NCBI RefSeq assembly: GCF_028416635.1
Contig: NZ_CP114013.1
Span: 2,666,001-2,730,000 of the forward strand
Direction: 5' to 3'
Origin: Baekduia alba
GTDB lineage: Bacteria; Actinomycetota; Thermoleophilia; Solirubrobacterales; Solirubrobacteraceae
Length of the DNA stretch: 64,000 bases
In this document: one piece after another, positions 18,924 to 26,575 of the stretch
Layout: the number at the start of each line of letters is the position of its first letter
How positions within the stretch are numbered: the first letter of the stretch is position 1
The notes under the pieces: generated by a model
Database searches by the model: none
Told to the model about the DNA's origin: nothing
Seen by the model: only the letters and a program-made list of their open reading frames with translations
Program-made: the position numbers and the translations under genes

Positions 18924-18933
18924 CCTCAAGCGC
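18916..18933. promoter_or_regulatory. Inverted repeat over the ispG stop codon
   Basis: GCGCTTG-ACCT-CAAGCGC, a perfect 7-bp stem. It may end ispG transcription or act as an operator for the ABC genes: TTGACC inside it (18920-18925) could be a -35 element paired with CATCCT at 18945-18950. Confidence 0.4.
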
Positions 18934-18958
18934 GGTTGAAGCCGCATCCTCTCCGGGA

Positions 18959-19738
18959 ATGGCTCCAGCACTCCAGATCTCCGGCCTCGTCAAGCGCTAC
19001 CCGACGGGCACCGAGGCGCTCAAGGGCGTCGACCTCACGATCGGCGCCGGCGAGTTCTTCGGCCTGCTCGGGCCCAACGGCGCCGGCAAGTCCACGTTGA
19101 TCCACTGCACCACCGGCCTGGCCTCGCCGACCGCGGGCGCGATCAGCGTCTTCGGGCACGACGCGATCCACGACTACGGCGACGCCCGGCTGGCCGTCGG
19201 GCTGGCGCCGCAGGACCTCAACATCGACCACTTCCTGACGCTCGAGGAGACGCTGGACTTCCACGGCGGCTACTTCGGGATGCCCAAGCGCGAGCGGCGC
19301 GAGCGCATCGCCGAGCTGCTTGAGGCGTTCTCGCTGACGTCCAAGAAGGACGACCGGACCCGCACGCTGAGCGGCGGCATGAAGCGCCGGCTGATCCTGG
19401 CCCGCGCGCTGATGCACCGGCCGCGGCTGCTGATCCTCGACGAGCCGACGGCGGGCGTCGACGTCGAGCTGCGCCTGGAGCTGTGGCACTACGTCCAGCG
19501 CATCAACGCGGAGGGCACGACGATCCTGCTCACCACGCACTACCTCGAAGAGGCCGAGCAGCTGTGCGACAAGATCGCCTTCATCAACGGCGGTGAGATC
19601 GTCGCGCAGGGGTCCAGCGGGGAGCTGGCGGCGCGCTACGGCGTGTCGGGCCTGGAGGACGCCTACCTGGAACTGGTGGGGCGCAAGGAGCTGTCGCGCG
19701 GCGGGGCGGCCGGCGCCGTCTCGGAGCTGTCGGCGTGA
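18959..19738 (+). CDS. ABC-2 type exporter, ATP-binding protein
   Basis: ATPase subunit of an ABC-2 family exporter. Walker A GLLGPNGAGKSTLI, Q-loop GLAPQDLN, signature TLSGGMKRRL, Walker B LLILDEPTAGVD and the switch histidine in LLTTHYLEEAEQL are intact. At 259 residues it has the DrrA/NodI-like layout with a short C-terminal region. The ATG follows ispG by 35 nt. The stop overlaps the permease start (GTGA), so the two make one transporter. The substrate (lipid, polysaccharide or drug) cannot be told. Confidence 0.9.
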   Translation: MAPALQISGLVKRYPTGTEALKGVDLTIGAGEFFGLLGPNGAGKSTLIHCTTGLASPTAGAISVFGHDAIHDYGDARLAVGLAPQDLNIDHFLTLEETLDFHGGYFGMPKRERRERIAELLEAFSLTSKKDDRTRTLSGGMKRRLILARALMHRPRLLILDEPTAGVDVELRLELWHYVQRINAEGTTILLTTHYLEEAEQLCDKIAFINGGEIVAQGSSGELAARYGVSGLEDAYLELVGRKELSRGGAAGAVSELSA

Positions 19739-20502
19739 CCGCCGGCCAGATCCGGTTCTTCTCGCTGCTGCGCCGCGAGGTCAACCGCTTCATGAAGATC
19801 AAGCGCCAGACCGTCGGCGCGCCGCTGCTCGAGACGTTCCTGTACATCTCGGTCTTCGGCGCGGCGCTGGGCTCGCGCGTGGGGGAGCTGCACGGCGTCG
19901 ACTACGTGGTCTTCGTCGTGCCCGGCCTGATCATGATGGCCTGGGCGATGAACGCATTCTCCAACAACTCGTCGTCGATCCTCCAGCAGAAGTTCCAGCG
20001 CGCGATCGACGACCAGCTGTCGTCGCCGGCGTCGCCGCTGGAGCTGCTGCTGGCCTTCACGCTCGGCGGGTTCCTGCGCGGGATGCTCGTCGCGACGCTG
20101 ACCTTCTGCGCGGCCAGCATCCTGGTGTCGATCCCGGTCGACCACGTCCTGGTGCTGGTCCCCGCGCTGTTCCTGGTGGGCTTCTTCTTCGCGCAGCTCG
20201 GCGTCCTGGTCGGCGTGCGCGCCGAGCAGTTCGACGACGTGTCGTTCGCGCAGACGTTCGTGCTCCAGCCGCTGCTGTTCCTCGGCGGCGTGTTCTACAG
20301 CGCGTCGCTGCTGCCCCAGCCGTTCGAGACGCTGACCCACATCAACCCGATCTACTACATGATCTCGCTGGTCCGCTACGGGTTCCTGGGGTACTCGGAG
20401 ACGAACATCGCGCTCTCGCTGCTGTTCCTCTTCGCGGCGACGGCCGCGCTGTTCCTGGTCAACCACCGGCTGTTCGTGCGCGGCTACCGCCTGCGCGCCT
20501 AG
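19735..20502 (+). CDS. ABC-2 type exporter, permease
   Basis: 255-residue membrane protein with about six hydrophobic segments and the ABC-2 motif region FLGGVFYSASLLPQPFETLTHI near the C-terminus. The N-terminal LLRREVNRFMKIKRQTVGAPL is the typical amphipathic start of the NodJ/DrrB permease family. GTG start overlaps the ATPase stop; the 1:1 pair probably assembles as two permeases with two ATPases. An 18-bp palindrome begins at the base after its stop codon. Confidence 0.88.
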   Translation: MTAGQIRFFSLLRREVNRFMKIKRQTVGAPLLETFLYISVFGAALGSRVGELHGVDYVVFVVPGLIMMAWAMNAFSNNSSSILQQKFQRAIDDQLSSPASPLELLLAFTLGGFLRGMLVATLTFCAASILVSIPVDHVLVLVPALFLVGFFFAQLGVLVGVRAEQFDDVSFAQTFVLQPLLFLGGVFYSASLLPQPFETLTHINPIYYMISLVRYGFLGYSETNIALSLLFLFAATAALFLVNHRLFVRGYRLRA

Positions 20503-20520
20503 CGCAACCGTTCGGTTGCG
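20503..20520. promoter_or_regulatory. 18-bp inverted repeat resembling a TetR-family operator
   Basis: CGCAACCG-TT-CGGTTGCG, 8-bp arms and a 2-bp centre, lies between the permease stop and the -10 of the SnoaL-like gene, covering the position of its -35. AACCGTTCGGTT is the kind of site TetR-family repressors use; no TetR gene is in the window. It could instead be an RNA hairpin ending the ABC operon. Confidence 0.5.
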
Positions 20521-20522
20521 TG

Positions 20523-20528
20523 TAGCGT
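20523..20528 (+). promoter_or_regulatory. Candidate -10 of the SnoaL-like gene
   Basis: TAGCGT ends 7 nt before the ATG; no Shine-Dalgarno, leaderless pattern. Confidence 0.5.
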
Positions 20529-20535
20529 GGGCGGC

Positions 20536-20898
20536 ATGACGGCCGCCCGCGAGGACCTGCTGCGCACCATCTACGCCGCGTTCAACGCGCGCGACATCGA
20601 CGCGGTGCTGGCGGCGCTGGCCCCCGACGTCGACTGGCCCAACGCCTGGGAGGGCGGACGCGTCGCCGGTCACGAGGGCGTGCGCGGCTACTGGACGCGG
20701 CAGTGGGCGGCGATCGACCCGTCGGTCGAGCCGGCCGGCTTCACCGGGCGCCCGGACGGACGGCTGGCCGTGGACGTCGCGCAGGTGGCGCGCTCGTTGG
20801 ACGGCGAGCTGCTCGGCGAGGGTCGGGTCGTCCACGTGTACGCCTTCGACGACGCGACCGGCCTCGTGACGCGGATGGACGTCGAGGAGGAGGGCTAG
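20536..20898 (+). CDS. SnoaL/NTF2-like protein
   Basis: 120-residue cone-shaped NTF2-fold protein: REDLLRTIYAAFNARDIDAVLAALAPDVDW is the typical helix pair, followed by GHEGVRGYWTRQW and a beta-sheet ending in TRMDVEE. Such proteins act as small isomerases, cyclases or stress proteins, and the fold alone does not tell which. It is probably controlled through the 18-bp palindrome just upstream. Its stop overlaps the stop of the convergent HxlR gene. Confidence 0.75.
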   Translation: MTAAREDLLRTIYAAFNARDIDAVLAALAPDVDWPNAWEGGRVAGHEGVRGYWTRQWAAIDPSVEPAGFTGRPDGRLAVDVAQVARSLDGELLGEGRVVHVYAFDDATGLVTRMDVEEEG

Positions 20899-21350
20899 GC
20901 GGTCAGCGCCGGGCCCGGCTCGACGTCGACCGCGTCGCCGCGCAGGAGCTCACCGCAGCAGGCGCAGCGGACCTCGGCGTGGGTGAGCTGGCCGCAGTCG
21001 CGGTGGCGCAGCAGGACGGGCGGCCCGGCGTCGCCGGCGGCGTGCTTGTCGCCCCAGGCCGTCATCGCCATCAGGATGGCGCACAGCTCGCCGCCCTTCT
21101 CGGTCAGGACGTACTCGTGGCGCAGCGGGCGCAGCGAGTACGCGCGGCGCTCCAGCACGCCCTGCTCCACGAGCCACTTCAGGCGCTCGGTCAGCACCTT
21201 GGTCGAGATGCCGAGGTCGGCCTGGATCTGGTCGAAGCGCGTGATGCCGACCCAGACGTCGCGCACGATCAGCGGCGACCACGGCTCGCCGACGACGTCG
21301 AGGGTCCGGGCGATCGAGCACACCATGTCGCCGAAGCGTGTCCGCTGCAT
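20895..21350 (-). CDS. HxlR-family winged-helix regulator
   Basis: 151 residues; winged helix with the HxlR hallmark CSIARTLDVVGEPWSPLIVRDV near the N-terminus (Cys in the position often used for redox or thiol sensing), FDQIQADLGISTKVLTERLKWLVEQG (recognition helix) and YVLTEKGGEL (wing). The C-terminal extension holds a zinc-ribbon-like set of cysteines (CGQLTHAEVRCACCGE). It is divergent from the DUF899/PPOX pair with a perfect palindrome between them, so it most likely represses itself and that pair. Confidence 0.88.
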   Translation of the reverse strand: MQRTRFGDMVCSIARTLDVVGEPWSPLIVRDVWVGITRFDQIQADLGISTKVLTERLKWLVEQGVLERRAYSLRPLRHEYVLTEKGGELCAILMAMTAWGDKHAAGDAGPPVLLRHRDCGQLTHAEVRCACCGELLRGDAVDVEPGPALTA

Positions 21351-21358
21351 GGGGCGAC

Positions 21359-21364
21359 ATCATA
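21359..21364 (-). promoter_or_regulatory. Candidate -10 of the HxlR gene
   Basis: TATGAT on the minus strand ends 8 nt before the ATG. The operator palindrome begins directly upstream of it. Confidence 0.55.
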
Positions 21365-21365
21365 G

Positions 21366-21380
21366 CTTCCTTCAAGGAAG
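21366..21380. promoter_or_regulatory. HxlR operator candidate (15-bp perfect palindrome)
   Basis: CTTCCTT-C-AAGGAAG lies in the 51-bp divergent region between the HxlR gene and the DUF899 gene, touching both promoters. Position and symmetry fit an autoregulatory HxlR-dimer site. Confidence 0.65.
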
Positions 21381-21389
21381 TGACTCTGG

Positions 21390-21395
21390 TACCGT
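21390..21395 (+). promoter_or_regulatory. Candidate -10 of the DUF899 gene
   Basis: TACCGT ends 6 nt before the ATG; leaderless pattern. A -35 element would overlap the palindrome. Confidence 0.45.
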
Positions 21396-21401
21396 CGCCT
21401 C

Positions 21402-22088
21402 ATGACCCCTCTTCCCCCGATCGTGTCCACCGAGGAGCTCGAGACCGAGCGCGCCGCGCTGCTCGAGGAGGAGAAGGCGCTGACGCACCGGCTCGACGCG
21501 CTGGCCGCCCGCCGGCGCCGGCTGCCGATGACGCCCGTCGCGCAGGCCGACACCTACACCTTCCACGGCCCGGAGGGCGACGTGGGGCTCCTCGACCTGT
21601 TCGACGGCCGCCGGCAGCTGGTCGTCTACCACTTCATGTTCCCGCCGGGCCAGGCCGAGCCGTGCGTCGGCTGCTCGACGTTCACGGACAACATCGCCGG
21701 CCTCGAGCACCTGCGCGCCCGCGACACCAACCTGGTGCTGATCGCCCGCGCGCCGCTCGACGAGCTGCTGGCCTATCGCGAGCGGATGGGTTGGACGGTG
21801 CCGTTCTACTCGTCGGAGGGCAGCGCGTTCAACGCCGACTTCGGCGTCACGCGCGACGAGCGGGACGGCTTCAAGCTCAGCGTCCTGCTGCGCGACGGCG
21901 ACGCCGTCTACCGCACCTACTGGACGACGTCGCGCGGCGTCGACCGCCTGCGCTTCGACTTCAACATCCTGGACCTGACGCCCTACGGCCGCCAGGAGGC
22001 GTGGGAGGACTCGCCGGACGGCTGGCCGCAGACGCCGACGATGGGCTGGCTGCGCCGGCACGACGAGTACGCGGACGCCGTGCGATGA
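21402..22088 (+). CDS. DUF899 thioredoxin-like protein
   Basis: 228 residues. A charged N-terminal helix (TEELETERAALLEEEKALTH) precedes a thioredoxin-like domain: VYHFMFPPGQAEPCVGCSTF has the C-x-x-C pair typical of DUF899, then NLVLIARAPLDEL and YRTYWTTSRG. It is probably a thiol-disulfide or peroxide-linked redox protein; the reaction is not known. The stop overlaps the next ATG (ATGA), giving a two-gene operon under the HxlR palindrome. Confidence 0.8.
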   Translation: MTPLPPIVSTEELETERAALLEEEKALTHRLDALAARRRRLPMTPVAQADTYTFHGPEGDVGLLDLFDGRRQLVVYHFMFPPGQAEPCVGCSTFTDNIAGLEHLRARDTNLVLIARAPLDELLAYRERMGWTVPFYSSEGSAFNADFGVTRDERDGFKLSVLLRDGDAVYRTYWTTSRGVDRLRFDFNILDLTPYGRQEAWEDSPDGWPQTPTMGWLRRHDEYADAVR

Positions 22089-22477
22089 GCGTCGCGGTCG
22101 ACGACGACGTCCGCGCGCTGATCGAGGACGCCAACCTCGCGCACATCGCGACGATCCTGCCCGACGGCGCGCCGCACGCGGTCCCGGTCTGGATCGGGAT
22201 GGACGGCGACCGCATCGTCTTCATCACCGACCCGCGCTCGGTCAAGGCCCGCAACGTCGCGCGCGACCCGCGCGTCGCGCTGTCGATCGTCCCCGCCGAC
22301 CGCCCCAACGTGATGGCCCACGTCCGCGGCCGCGTGGTCGCGACGATCGACGGCGAGGAGGGCTGGGCGATCGTCGACCGGCTCTCGCAGCAGTACCTCG
22401 GCACCGACTACCCGCTGCGGACCGGCCGCGTCGCGTACGTCGTCGAGCCCGACCGGGCCTTCGCCCAGGCGTTCTAG
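22085..22477 (+). CDS. PPOX-class, probably F420-dependent, oxidoreductase
   Basis: 130-residue split-barrel protein: LAHIATILPDGAPHAVPVW, IVFITDPRSVKARNVARDPRVALS and VRGRVVATIDGEEG match the pyridoxamine-oxidase-like class whose actinobacterial members often bind F420 or flavin. It is translationally coupled to the DUF899 gene and so likely part of the HxlR-controlled response. It meets the convergent glycosidase-like gene with no spacer (shared CTAGCTAG). Confidence 0.78.
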   Translation: MSVAVDDDVRALIEDANLAHIATILPDGAPHAVPVWIGMDGDRIVFITDPRSVKARNVARDPRVALSIVPADRPNVMAHVRGRVVATIDGEEGWAIVDRLSQQYLGTDYPLRTGRVAYVVEPDRAFAQAF

Positions 22478-23974
22478 CTAGCGCGCGGGCGTGGCGCCGA
22501 CGGCGTCGGAGGTCAGCACCGGCGCCGGCAGCGGATCGACCGTCTTGTAGCGGTAGGTCCCGCGCCGGTGGTGCAGGTCGAGCGTCTTGACGAACGTGCC
22601 GTGGACGTCGGTGCGCAGCTTGGCGACGGTCACCCACGCGCCGGTCGGCGACGCCCGCTGGAGCGCGACGGCGTGGAAGCGCCCCGGCCGGACCTGGCCC
22701 CAGAAGCGCACGAGCGGCGCGCGCGTCGCGACATCGGCGACGAACGGGTGCTGGAAGCCCGCCAGCGCCGGCTTGGGCCTGCCGTTGCTGAACAGCAGCC
22801 CCGACTGCCAGCCCGCGTACTTCTTGCGGCCCGACCCGACCGACTTGACGGGCTCGTCCTGCCACTCGTACTGGACGAGCGTCCGGACACGCGGATCGCG
22901 CCAGGCGATGTAGGCGGCCTCCTGCAGCCAGCGCGACTGGCGCGCCGGCGGGATGCCGTCGTAGGGATCGGGCGGCGAGGTCTGGTAGCCGAGCTCGGTC
23001 AGGTGCAGCGGCGTGTGCGCGCCGGTCGGCGTCGTGAAGCCGCGGGCGCGCTGCACGGCGTCGAGCGTGTCCTCCAGCTTGCGCAGGTCGGCGATGGCGG
23101 CGTCGTCGCTGCGCGGCGACGGCGTGCTCGGCGAGGCCTTGATCGCGTGCGGGTGGTAGGCGAAGCCGTCGATGCGCGCGGGCTGGAAGCCGCGGCAGCG
23201 GCCGGTGCGGATCGGCTCGAGCTGGTCGTCGACGCAGCCGAACGCGCGGATGAACGCGAGCGGGCGCAGCGGGCGGTTGCGCCGCAGCGGGTCGGCGCCG
23301 CGCGGCGCGAGCGTTCCGGCGATCACCTGCGCGCCGGGGTCGGCCTGGTGGATCGCGGGGTAGGCGGCGCGGACGAGCTGGCGGTAGGTGTGCGGCGCGA
23401 CCGGGGTGCACGTGCGCCCGGGCGTCGGGCACTCCTGCTGGGGCTGGAGCCACAGCGGCTGGTTGGGCTCGTTCCACACCAGGTACTGGTTGGCGACGCG
23501 GCCGTAGCGGCGCGCGACCGCGGTCGCGAACTGCCCGAACTTCGTCGCGTCGGGCTGGTAGCGCGGGTTGCCGAGCGACGGCACGCGGCTGGACCACAGC
23601 GGCCCGGAGCCCGTGACCTCGAGGATCGGCGTCATGTGGTTGGCGACGACCAGCCCGATCGCGCGGTCGGTGACCGACCAGCTGTACTGCGGGTCGTCGG
23701 GGTTGCGCGCGTCGAAGCCGAACGGCTGGGTCGGCGCGAGCGGCCCGGGCGCGATCGCGACCCAGCGGACCTGGATGCGGACGGTGTCGATGCCGGCGGC
23801 GGCCCACTGGGCCGCCACGCCGGGCGCGCGCTCGGGCGAGTAGAGCAGGATGCCGTCGTCGGAGATCCCGGTCTGCAGCTGCGGCGCGGCGGAGGCGGGC
23901 GCGGCGGCGAAGGTCAGCAGCGCGAGGAGTGCCGCCGCGAGCGGGACACAGGACCGGGAGGGCACGCGCAGCAT
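22478..23974 (-). CDS. Secreted glycoside-hydrolase-like protein (clan GH-A fold)
   Basis: 498 residues with a clear signal peptide (residues 1-29, cleavage after ASA). The body is a TIM-barrel glycosidase: WAAAGIDTVRIQVRW, the acid/base Glu in YLVWNEPNQP, and the likely nucleophile Glu in LHLTELGYQT, an arrangement like GH5/GH39-type enzymes. A small beta domain (about 415-490, FWGQVRPGRFHAVALQR) follows, possibly for binding. The substrate polysaccharide is unknown. No obvious promoter hexamer is seen; GGCAGG just before the ATG may serve as ribosome binding site. Confidence 0.78.
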   Translation of the reverse strand: MLRVPSRSCVPLAAALLALLTFAAAPASAAPQLQTGISDDGILLYSPERAPGVAAQWAAAGIDTVRIQVRWVAIAPGPLAPTQPFGFDARNPDDPQYSWSVTDRAIGLVVANHMTPILEVTGSGPLWSSRVPSLGNPRYQPDATKFGQFATAVARRYGRVANQYLVWNEPNQPLWLQPQQECPTPGRTCTPVAPHTYRQLVRAAYPAIHQADPGAQVIAGTLAPRGADPLRRNRPLRPLAFIRAFGCVDDQLEPIRTGRCRGFQPARIDGFAYHPHAIKASPSTPSPRSDDAAIADLRKLEDTLDAVQRARGFTTPTGAHTPLHLTELGYQTSPPDPYDGIPPARQSRWLQEAAYIAWRDPRVRTLVQYEWQDEPVKSVGSGRKKYAGWQSGLLFSNGRPKPALAGFQHPFVADVATRAPLVRFWGQVRPGRFHAVALQRASPTGAWVTVAKLRTDVHGTFVKTLDLHHRRGTYRYKTVDPLPAPVLTSDAVGATPAR

Positions 23975-24013
23975 CCTGCCACGCGCGCCCGACCGGATCG
24001 CTGCCGGCGGGTC

Positions 24014-24619
24014 CTACTTGGCCGCGGCGTACCGCTCGGCGACCTTGGCCCAGTTGACGGTGTTCCACCAGGCCTTGAGGTAGTCCGGGCGCTTGTTCTG
24101 GTACTTGAGGTAGTACGCGTGCTCCCAGACGTCGTTGCCCAGCAGCGGCACCTGACCCTCGAGGATCGGGCTGTCCTGGTTGGACGTCTTGGTGAGCTTG
24201 AGCGCGCCGCCGTCGAGGACGAGCCAGGTCCAGCCGGAGCCGAACTGCGTCACGCCGTTGTCCTCGAACTTGGCCTGGAAGTCGGCGAAGGAGCCGAAGG
24301 CCGTGGTGATCGCGTCGGCCAGCTCACCGGTCGGCTCGCCGCCGCCGTCCGGGCTCATGTTCTCCCAGAAGAGCGTGTGGTTGGCGTGGCCGCCGGCCTG
24401 GTTGCGCAGCGGCGTCTGCTTGTCGGCGGGCAGCGACGACAGGTTCGCGAGCAGCTCCTCCACCGGCTTGTCCTCGTAGCCGGTGCCCTCGAGCGCGGCG
24501 TTGGCCTTGTCGACGTACGCCTGATGGTGCTTGTCGTGGTGGAGCTTCATCGTCGCTTCGTCGATGTGCGGCTCCAGCGCGTCGTACGCGTAGGGCAGAT
24601 CAGGCACGGAGTAGGGCAT
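24014..24619 (-). CDS. sodA: Superoxide dismutase (Fe/Mn family)
   Basis: 201-residue Fe/Mn superoxide dismutase. Metal ligands are visible: His in [15 protein letters not shown], His in [13 protein letters not shown], and Asp and His in [25 protein letters not shown]-type residues before the Asp read [10 protein letters not shown]. The gene has a good Shine-Dalgarno (AAGGAG, 6 nt before ATG). A TATGTT hexamer about 40 nt upstream suggests a normal leader, unlike the leaderless genes around it. Mn or Fe use cannot be decided with certainty. Confidence 0.96.
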   Translation of the reverse strand: MPYSVPDLPYAYDALEPHIDEATMKLHHDKHHQAYVDKANAALEGTGYEDKPVEELLANLSSLPADKQTPLRNQAGGHANHTLFWENMSPDGGGEPTGELADAITTAFGSFADFQAKFEDNGVTQFGSGWTWLVLDGGALKLTKTSNQDSPILEGQVPLLGNDVWEHAYYLKYQNKRPDYLKAWWNTVNWAKVAERYAAAK

Positions 24620-24658
24620 GGGTCTCCTTGGTTCGGGTCGGGGTCGAGTCCTCCGTGA

Positions 24659-24664
24659 AACATA
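24659..24664 (-). promoter_or_regulatory. Candidate -10 of sodA
   Basis: TATGTT on the minus strand, giving a leader of roughly 30-35 nt that carries the AAGGAG Shine-Dalgarno. Confidence 0.35.
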
Positions 24665-24694
24665 TCCCTCCCTCGATCCGTTCCCACCTGCACA

Positions 24695-26512
24695 ATGCCT
24701 CACCTGATGCACGGACGCACGATCGCGCTCGCCGGAGCGCTCACAACCCTTGCCCTCGCCGCCACGCCGGCCGCCGGGGCGCGGGCCATCACGCCGGGTC
24801 AGGCCGCGGACGCCGACGGCGTCGTCGTGAGCTGGAAGGTCCAGACCGCGACGCCGCAGACCGTGCGCCTGCGGACGATCCAGCCGACCACCGGCCCGAC
24901 GTTGACGACCGCCGAGAGCGACCCGGTCTCGCTGAGCGCGACGCAGGCGATCGCCGCCCGTCTGCCCATCGCGGCCGGTGGGCGGATCGAGCTGGAGGGC
25001 GAGACCGGCTCGCCGACCGTGACCGCGGAGGTCGAGCCCGACACCGACGGCGACGCCTACGGCGATACCACGCAGGACGCCTGCCCGGGCGACTACGCCG
25101 ACCACGCCGCGCCCTGCGACGCGACCGCGACGCTCGGCAGCCCGCTGACGCTCGCGCCCGACGGCGCGTACCTCGCGGGCGGGACGCTCGGCGTCGAGGC
25201 CCTCCAGCAGGCCGCGCCCGGCGCCACCGCCGCGGCGCCGGCGACCTCCGCCGGCGTCCTCACGCACTGGCGCTTCCGGGCCTGGGCCGGCTTCCCGGCC
25301 GGCGACACCGTCCTGCAGCTGCTGCGCCCGGCCGCGAGCGGCGACGGCTACGTCGTGGCCGCCGAGACCGCGACGGTGCACGTCACCTCCACCGCCGTCG
25401 TCGACCTCCCGGCGCAGCTCGCCGTGCGCCCCGGCGACCGGCTGGCGGCGCGCTCGGTGCCGCGCGGCGGCGACGCCTACCTCGGGGCGTTCGCGCGGCG
25501 CGTAGGCGACGCCGTCGCGTTCACCGGCGCCCCGCCGGCGACGGCCGGCCAGGTCTTCACGCCCGACGCCACCACGCCCGACCTGCGGCTCCTCGTGCAG
25601 GCCGACGTCGAGCCCGACCTCGACGGCGACGGCCGCGGCGACGTGAGCCAGGACCACGCCGACGTCGCGCTCACCGGCAGCGCGCCGGCCGCCGTCGGCA
25701 CGCAGGACACGTTGAGCCACACCTACACCATCATCAACCGGGGCCCGGACACCGCCGCCGGCCTGCGCCTGACCATCAGAGGCGCCGCGGGCGTCACGCC
25801 CGACACGCCGGCCGGCGCCACCTGCGCCGGCAACCGCGCGCTCGGCACGGCGACGTGCACCCTGGCCGCGCTGGCGCCCGACGCGTCGATCGCGGTCGTG
25901 CAGCCGATCGTCGGCGCCGCGATCGGGACCGTGACGACGACCGCGACCGTCACCGCCGGGACCGGCGACCCCGACACCTTCAACAACTCCGCGACGCTGA
26001 GCACCGACGTCCACGGCTACGCGCCGAGCATCCCGGCCCCGCAGCCGTTCCGCATCGTCGTCTGCGGCAACGTGATCCGCGGGACCCGTGACGACGACGC
26101 CCTGCGCGGCACCGTCTTCGGCGACCGCCTGGTCGGCAACGACGGCGACGACCTGCTCAAGGGCAACGGCGGCGACGACTGCCTGGAGGGCGGCAGCGGC
26201 AGCGACGTCCTCGACGGCGGGGACGGCAACGACCGGCTCGCCGGCTCCTCGGGCGCCGACCGGCTCACCGGCGGGGCGGGCGCCGACCGGCTCACCGGCG
26301 GCAAGGGCAACGACACGCTCAGCGGCGGGCCGGGCAACGACCTGCTGTCGCCCGGCGACGGCAAGGACGCGATCGCCGCCGGCAGCGGCAACGACACCGT
26401 CAACGCGGTCGACGGCGTGCGCGAGACCGTCGACTGCGGCGCCGGCAGGGACACGGTCCGCGCCGACAAGCGCGACCGCCTGGCGCACTGCGAGAAGGTC
26501 ACGCGCCGGTAG
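24695..26512 (+). CDS. Secreted protein with RTX-like calcium-binding repeats
   Basis: 605 residues with a signal peptide (first 27 or so, cleavage near AAGARA). Residues about 30-330 form beta-rich domains with two Asp-rich loops resembling thrombospondin-type calcium loops ([36 protein letters not shown]). About 330-430 is an Ig-like DUF11 domain ([18 protein letters not shown]). About 455-570 contains around ten nonapeptide GGxGxDxL repeats like haemolysin-type calcium repeats, closed by a Cys-containing CGAGRDTV...HCEKV tail. A second in-frame ATG at 24707 is an alternative start. No protease or lipase catalytic motif is seen; it may be an adhesive surface protein. Confidence 0.8.
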   Translation: MPHLMHGRTIALAGALTTLALAATPAAGARAITPGQAADADGVVVSWKVQTATPQTVRLRTIQPTTGPTLTTAESDPVSLSATQAIAARLPIAAGGRIELEGETGSPTVTAEVEPDTDGDAYGDTTQDACPGDYADHAAPCDATATLGSPLTLAPDGAYLAGGTLGVEALQQAAPGATAAAPATSAGVLTHWRFRAWAGFPAGDTVLQLLRPAASGDGYVVAAETATVHVTSTAVVDLPAQLAVRPGDRLAARSVPRGGDAYLGAFARRVGDAVAFTGAPPATAGQVFTPDATTPDLRLLVQADVEPDLDGDGRGDVSQDHADVALTGSAPAAVGTQDTLSHTYTIINRGPDTAAGLRLTIRGAAGVTPDTPAGATCAGNRALGTATCTLAALAPDASIAVVQPIVGAAIGTVTTTATVTAGTGDPDTFNNSATLSTDVHGYAPSIPAPQPFRIVVCGNVIRGTRDDDALRGTVFGDRLVGNDGDDLLKGNGGDDCLEGGSGSDVLDGGDGNDRLAGSSGADRLTGGAGADRLTGGKGNDTLSGGPGNDLLSPGDGKDAIAAGSGNDTVNAVDGVRETVDCGAGRDTVRADKRDRLAHCEKVTRR

Positions 26513-26532
26513 CCGCGCGGGAGTCGGTTCGA

Positions 26533-26559
26533 GCCGGCGCGCTTCCGTGGCGCGCCGGC
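26533..26559. terminator. Hairpin after the RTX-like gene
   Basis: 10-bp perfect stem GCCGGCGCGC/GCGCGCCGGC with a 7-nt loop, between the RTX-like gene and the -10 of proS. Confidence 0.55.
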
Positions 26560-26562
26560 CCG

Positions 26563-26568
26563 TATCGT
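26563..26568 (+). promoter_or_regulatory. Candidate -10 of proS
   Basis: TATCGT ends 7 nt before the ATG of proS; no Shine-Dalgarno. Confidence 0.5.
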
Positions 26569-26575
26569 CCGCTCC

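Noticed and set aside
18146-18958. N-terminal extension of the ABC ATPase frame into ispG
   Set aside because: The extension translates ispG out of frame. The ATPase fold starts at ATG 18959.
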